Shown in pieces: positions 5,440-7,395 of a stretch of DNA of 7,395 bases (within the stretch, counting starts at the first letter, position 1; each line of letters starts with the position of its first letter). This stretch comes from Lachnospiraceae bacterium (GTDB taxonomy: Bacteria; Bacillota; Clostridia; Lachnospirales; Lachnospiraceae), in the NCBI GenBank assembly GCA_003447895.1, contig DLYC01000252.1, positions 1 through 7,395 on the forward strand, written 5' to 3'. The notes beneath the pieces were generated by a model. It did not search any database, was not told the origin of the DNA, and saw only the letters and a program-made list of their open reading frames with translations. The position numbers and the translations under genes were made by a program.

Positions 5440-7395
5440 TTACTCGTTATACAGTGCACCCAGTTTCTCGAGGTATGCATAGTGAGCCTTTGCATTGGCC
5501 TCGTTCTCTGCGTACATAGCGTCTGCCTTTGCAGGGTTGGAGCGCTTGAGGGATGTATAACGAACCTCGCCGCCGAGGAAGTCCATGTAAGGATCTGTAG
5601 CGGGCTTGGAATCCAGGGAGAACTTCTTAGCGCCGCCGGCAGGGTTGAATCTGAACAGATTCCAGTAGCCGGTTGTCACTGCGAGTTTCTCTTCATCCTG
5701 AACCTTTGCCATACCCTTACGGATACCGTGGTTGATGCAAGGAGCGTATGCGATGATCAGGGAAGGTCCGGGATATGCCTCAGCCTCGGAGATCGCCTTG
5801 ATGCACTGATTTCTGTCAGCGCCCATGGAGATCTGTGCGACATAGACATAGCCGTAGCTCATAGCCATCGCTGCGAGATCCTTCTGCTTGGTCTCTTTAC
5901 CGCCTGCTGCGAACTGAGCAACTGCACCGACAGGAGTAGCCTTGGAAGCCTGTCCGCCTGTGTTGGAGTAAACTTCAGTGTTGAAGCAGAATACGTTGAT
6001 GTCCTTACCGGAAGCAAGGATGTGGTCAACACCGCCGTAGCCGATATCGTAAGCCCATCCGTCACCACCGAATACCCACTGGGACTTCTTAGCCAGGAAC
6101 TGCTTCTGCTCAAGGATTTCCTTAGCTGCATCGGAGCCGTCTGCTGCAAGAGCTGCTACCAGAGCATCTGTTGCTGCGCCGTTCTCTGCACCGATCGCGA
6201 AGGTGTCGATCCACTTCTGAGCCGCTGCCTTGACGTCGTCGCCTGCTGTCTCAGCAAGAGCCTCGACCTTGGTCTTGAGGTTTGCTCTCAGGGACTGGTT
6301 TGCAAGAAGCATACCATAACCGAACTCTGCCGCATCCTCAAACAGGGAGTTGGACCATGCCGGGCCGTGACCCTTGTGGTTTACTGTGTAAGGAGTGGAA
6401 GGTGAGGAGTTACCCCAGATGGAGGAGCATCCTGTTGCGTTTGCGATGTACATGCGATCACCGAACAGCTGAGTTACAAGCTTCGCATAAGGAGTCTCGC
6501 CGCAGCCTGCGCATGCGCCGGAGAACTCAAGCAGAGGCTGCTTGAACTGTGAGCCCTTAACAGTGGTCTCTTTGAACTTGTCGATTACATCCTGCTTGGG
6601 CTCGAATGTAACGGCTACGTTGAAAGCTGCCTGCTCGTTAGGCTGCTTCATACCTTCCTCGAGTCTCATCATGCTCAGAGCCTTGTTGCCCTTCTTGCCG
6701 GGGCAGACGTTTGCGCAGCTGCCGCAGCCTGTGCAGTCGAGGGAGGATACAACGATCGCGAACTTGTATCCGGGCATACCCATAAGCGGGATGGTAACTG
6801 TGCCTTCAGGGAGCTTCGCGCACTCGTCGTCGGTCAGAGCCATAGGACGGATTGCAGCGTGAGGGCATACATAGGAGCAGAAAGTACACTGGATGCAGTT
6901 CTCGGAAGCCCATACGGGAACGTTGACTGCGATACCGCGCTTCTCGAATGCAGCAGCGCCGGAAGGTGTGGAACCATCCTGGTAAGCACCTGCTACGGAT
7001 ACGGGAACGGAGTTACCTTCCTGTGCGTTGACCTTAACCTGAATGTTGTTTACGAAATCAACAACATCCTGTCTTGCGCCGGTAGCGTGAACAATATCAT
7101 ATTCTTCACCTTCTGCCTGGCCCCAGGACTCAGGAACGTCAACCTTGACAACATTCTTGGCACCTGCGTCGATCGCTGCCCAGTTCTTCTCGACAACGTC
7201 GCGGCCCTTGCGGCCGTAGGTCTTCTCAGCAGCAGCCTTCATGAACTTGATCGCATCCTCCTCGGGGATGATGTTCGCAAGCTTGAAGAATGCGGACTGA
7301 AGGATGGTGTTGATACGTGTCGGGCCCATGCCGGTCTCGATACCGATCTTAACGCCATCGATGGTGTAGAAGTTGATCTTGTGGTCATAGATGAA
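5440..7395 (-). CDS. nifJ: Pyruvate:ferredoxin (flavodoxin) oxidoreductase, C-terminal part (5' end outside window)
   Basis: The visible 651 residues are a little over half of a single-chain PFOR (family length about 1170-1230), which converts pyruvate, CoA and oxidised ferredoxin to acetyl-CoA, CO2 and reduced ferredoxin. The frame is open to the window edge; the Met codon at 7329 is internal. Counting from that Met: a domain with GPTRINTILQSAFFKL; the EKR segment (AAFEKRGIAVNVP, 126-138); a 2[4Fe-4S] insert with CIQCTFCSYVCP (145-156) and CTGCGSCANVCP (199-210); then the thiamine-diphosphate domain. This last has CAGCGE (Cys273, Cys276), ATGCSS (Cys301) and APCINHG (Cys530), matching the four ligands of the proximal cluster, plus GGDGWAYDIGYGG (421-433) and NTEVYSNTGGQ (450-460) for TPP/Mg binding. 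The N-terminal pyruvate-binding domains are outside. The ferredoxin gene follows on the same strand. Alanine codons are mainly GCT/GCA. No U-tract terminator follows the stop codon. Confidence 0.97.
   Translation of the reverse strand, partial: FIYDHKINFYTIDGVKIGIETGMGPTRINTILQSAFFKLANIIPEEDAIKFMKAAAEKTYGRKGRDVVEKNWAAIDAGAKNVVKVDVPESWGQAEGEEYDIVHATGARQDVVDFVNNIQVKVNAQEGNSVPVSVAGAYQDGSTPSGAAAFEKRGIAVNVPVWASENCIQCTFCSYVCPHAAIRPMALTDDECAKLPEGTVTIPLMGMPGYKFAIVVSSLDCTGCGSCANVCPGKKGNKALSMMRLEEGMKQPNEQAAFNVAVTFEPKQDVIDKFKETTVKGSQFKQPLLEFSGACAGCGETPYAKLVTQLFGDRMYIANATGCSSIWGNSSPSTPYTVNHKGHGPAWSNSLFEDAAEFGYGMLLANQSLRANLKTKVEALAETAGDDVKAAAQKWIDTFAIGAENGAATDALVAALAADGSDAAKEILEQKQFLAKKSQWVFGGDGWAYDIGYGGVDHILASGKDINVFCFNTEVYSNTGGQASKATPVGAVAQFAAGGKETKQKDLAAMAMSYGYVYVAQISMGADRNQCIKAISEAEAYPGPSLIIAYAPCINHGIRKGMAKVQDEEKLAVTTGYWNLFRFNPAGGAKKFSLDSKPATDPYMDFLGGEVRYTSLKRSNPAKADAMYAENEANAKAHYAYLEKLGALYNE

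Noticed and set aside
5314..6405. A 363-codon open frame on the + strand opposite PFOR.
   Set aside because: It is the codon-register complement of PFOR, its product is an implausible Cys/Leu/Ser/Val-rich sequence, and it begins across the ferredoxin leader stem-loop. PFOR on the minus strand fully explains the region.
1..7395. Possible mobile elements, CRISPR repeats, tRNA/rRNA genes, or a defence or biosynthetic system.
   Set aside because: No transposase, integrase, direct repeat array, tRNA-like structure or unfamiliar gene cluster was seen; every sizeable stretch is accounted for by recognised metabolic or housekeeping genes.

Overview
The window looks like chromosomal DNA from an anaerobic, fairly GC-rich Firmicute, most likely a clostridium of the Lachnospiraceae type. 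Three things point this way. The order gdpP-rplI-dnaB is a classic Firmicutes housekeeping cluster. A pyruvate:ferredoxin oxidoreductase lies beside a clostridial-type 2[4Fe-4S] ferredoxin. A phenylacetate-CoA ligase is paired with a tandem ACT-domain protein, a pair common in anaerobic bacteria and archaea. The family assignment is inference from gene content; no rRNA or other taxonomic marker is present.

Layout. Positions 1-4976 hold five genes on the + strand: the 3' part of gdpP (cyclic-di-AMP phosphodiesterase), rplI (ribosomal protein L9), dnaB (replicative helicase), a paaK-like aryl-acid CoA ligase, and a small tandem-ACT protein. Gaps between them are 9-57 bases, every complete gene has a Shine-Dalgarno sequence, and no terminator is visible before 5041, so read-through along the whole series is plausible. 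A near-perfect bidirectional terminator at 5041-5074 separates this block from a convergent minus-strand block. That block contains a 56-residue ferredoxin gene (5093-5263) and, 176 bases upstream of it, the 3' half of a PFOR gene (5440 to beyond the window end). The ferredoxin-PFOR gap carries a good sigma-A-type promoter reading toward the ferredoxin, and a perfect 14-bp stem-loop that would sit at the very 5' end of that transcript.

How the genes fit together. GdpP, L9 and DnaB are housekeeping proteins for second-messenger turnover, translation and replication. The ligase and ACT protein probably serve aryl-acid/aryl-CoA metabolism linked to aromatic amino acid fermentation. PFOR oxidises pyruvate to acetyl-CoA and CO2, and the adjacent ferredoxin is a natural electron acceptor. 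PFOR and ferredoxin prefer GCT/GCA alanine codons, unlike the GCG/GCC-rich + strand genes, which fits very high expression.

I found no mobile element, CRISPR array, tRNA/rRNA, phage gene or defence system, and no evidence of a new multi-gene system. The most interesting non-coding signal is the promoter plus 5' stem-loop upstream of the ferredoxin gene.
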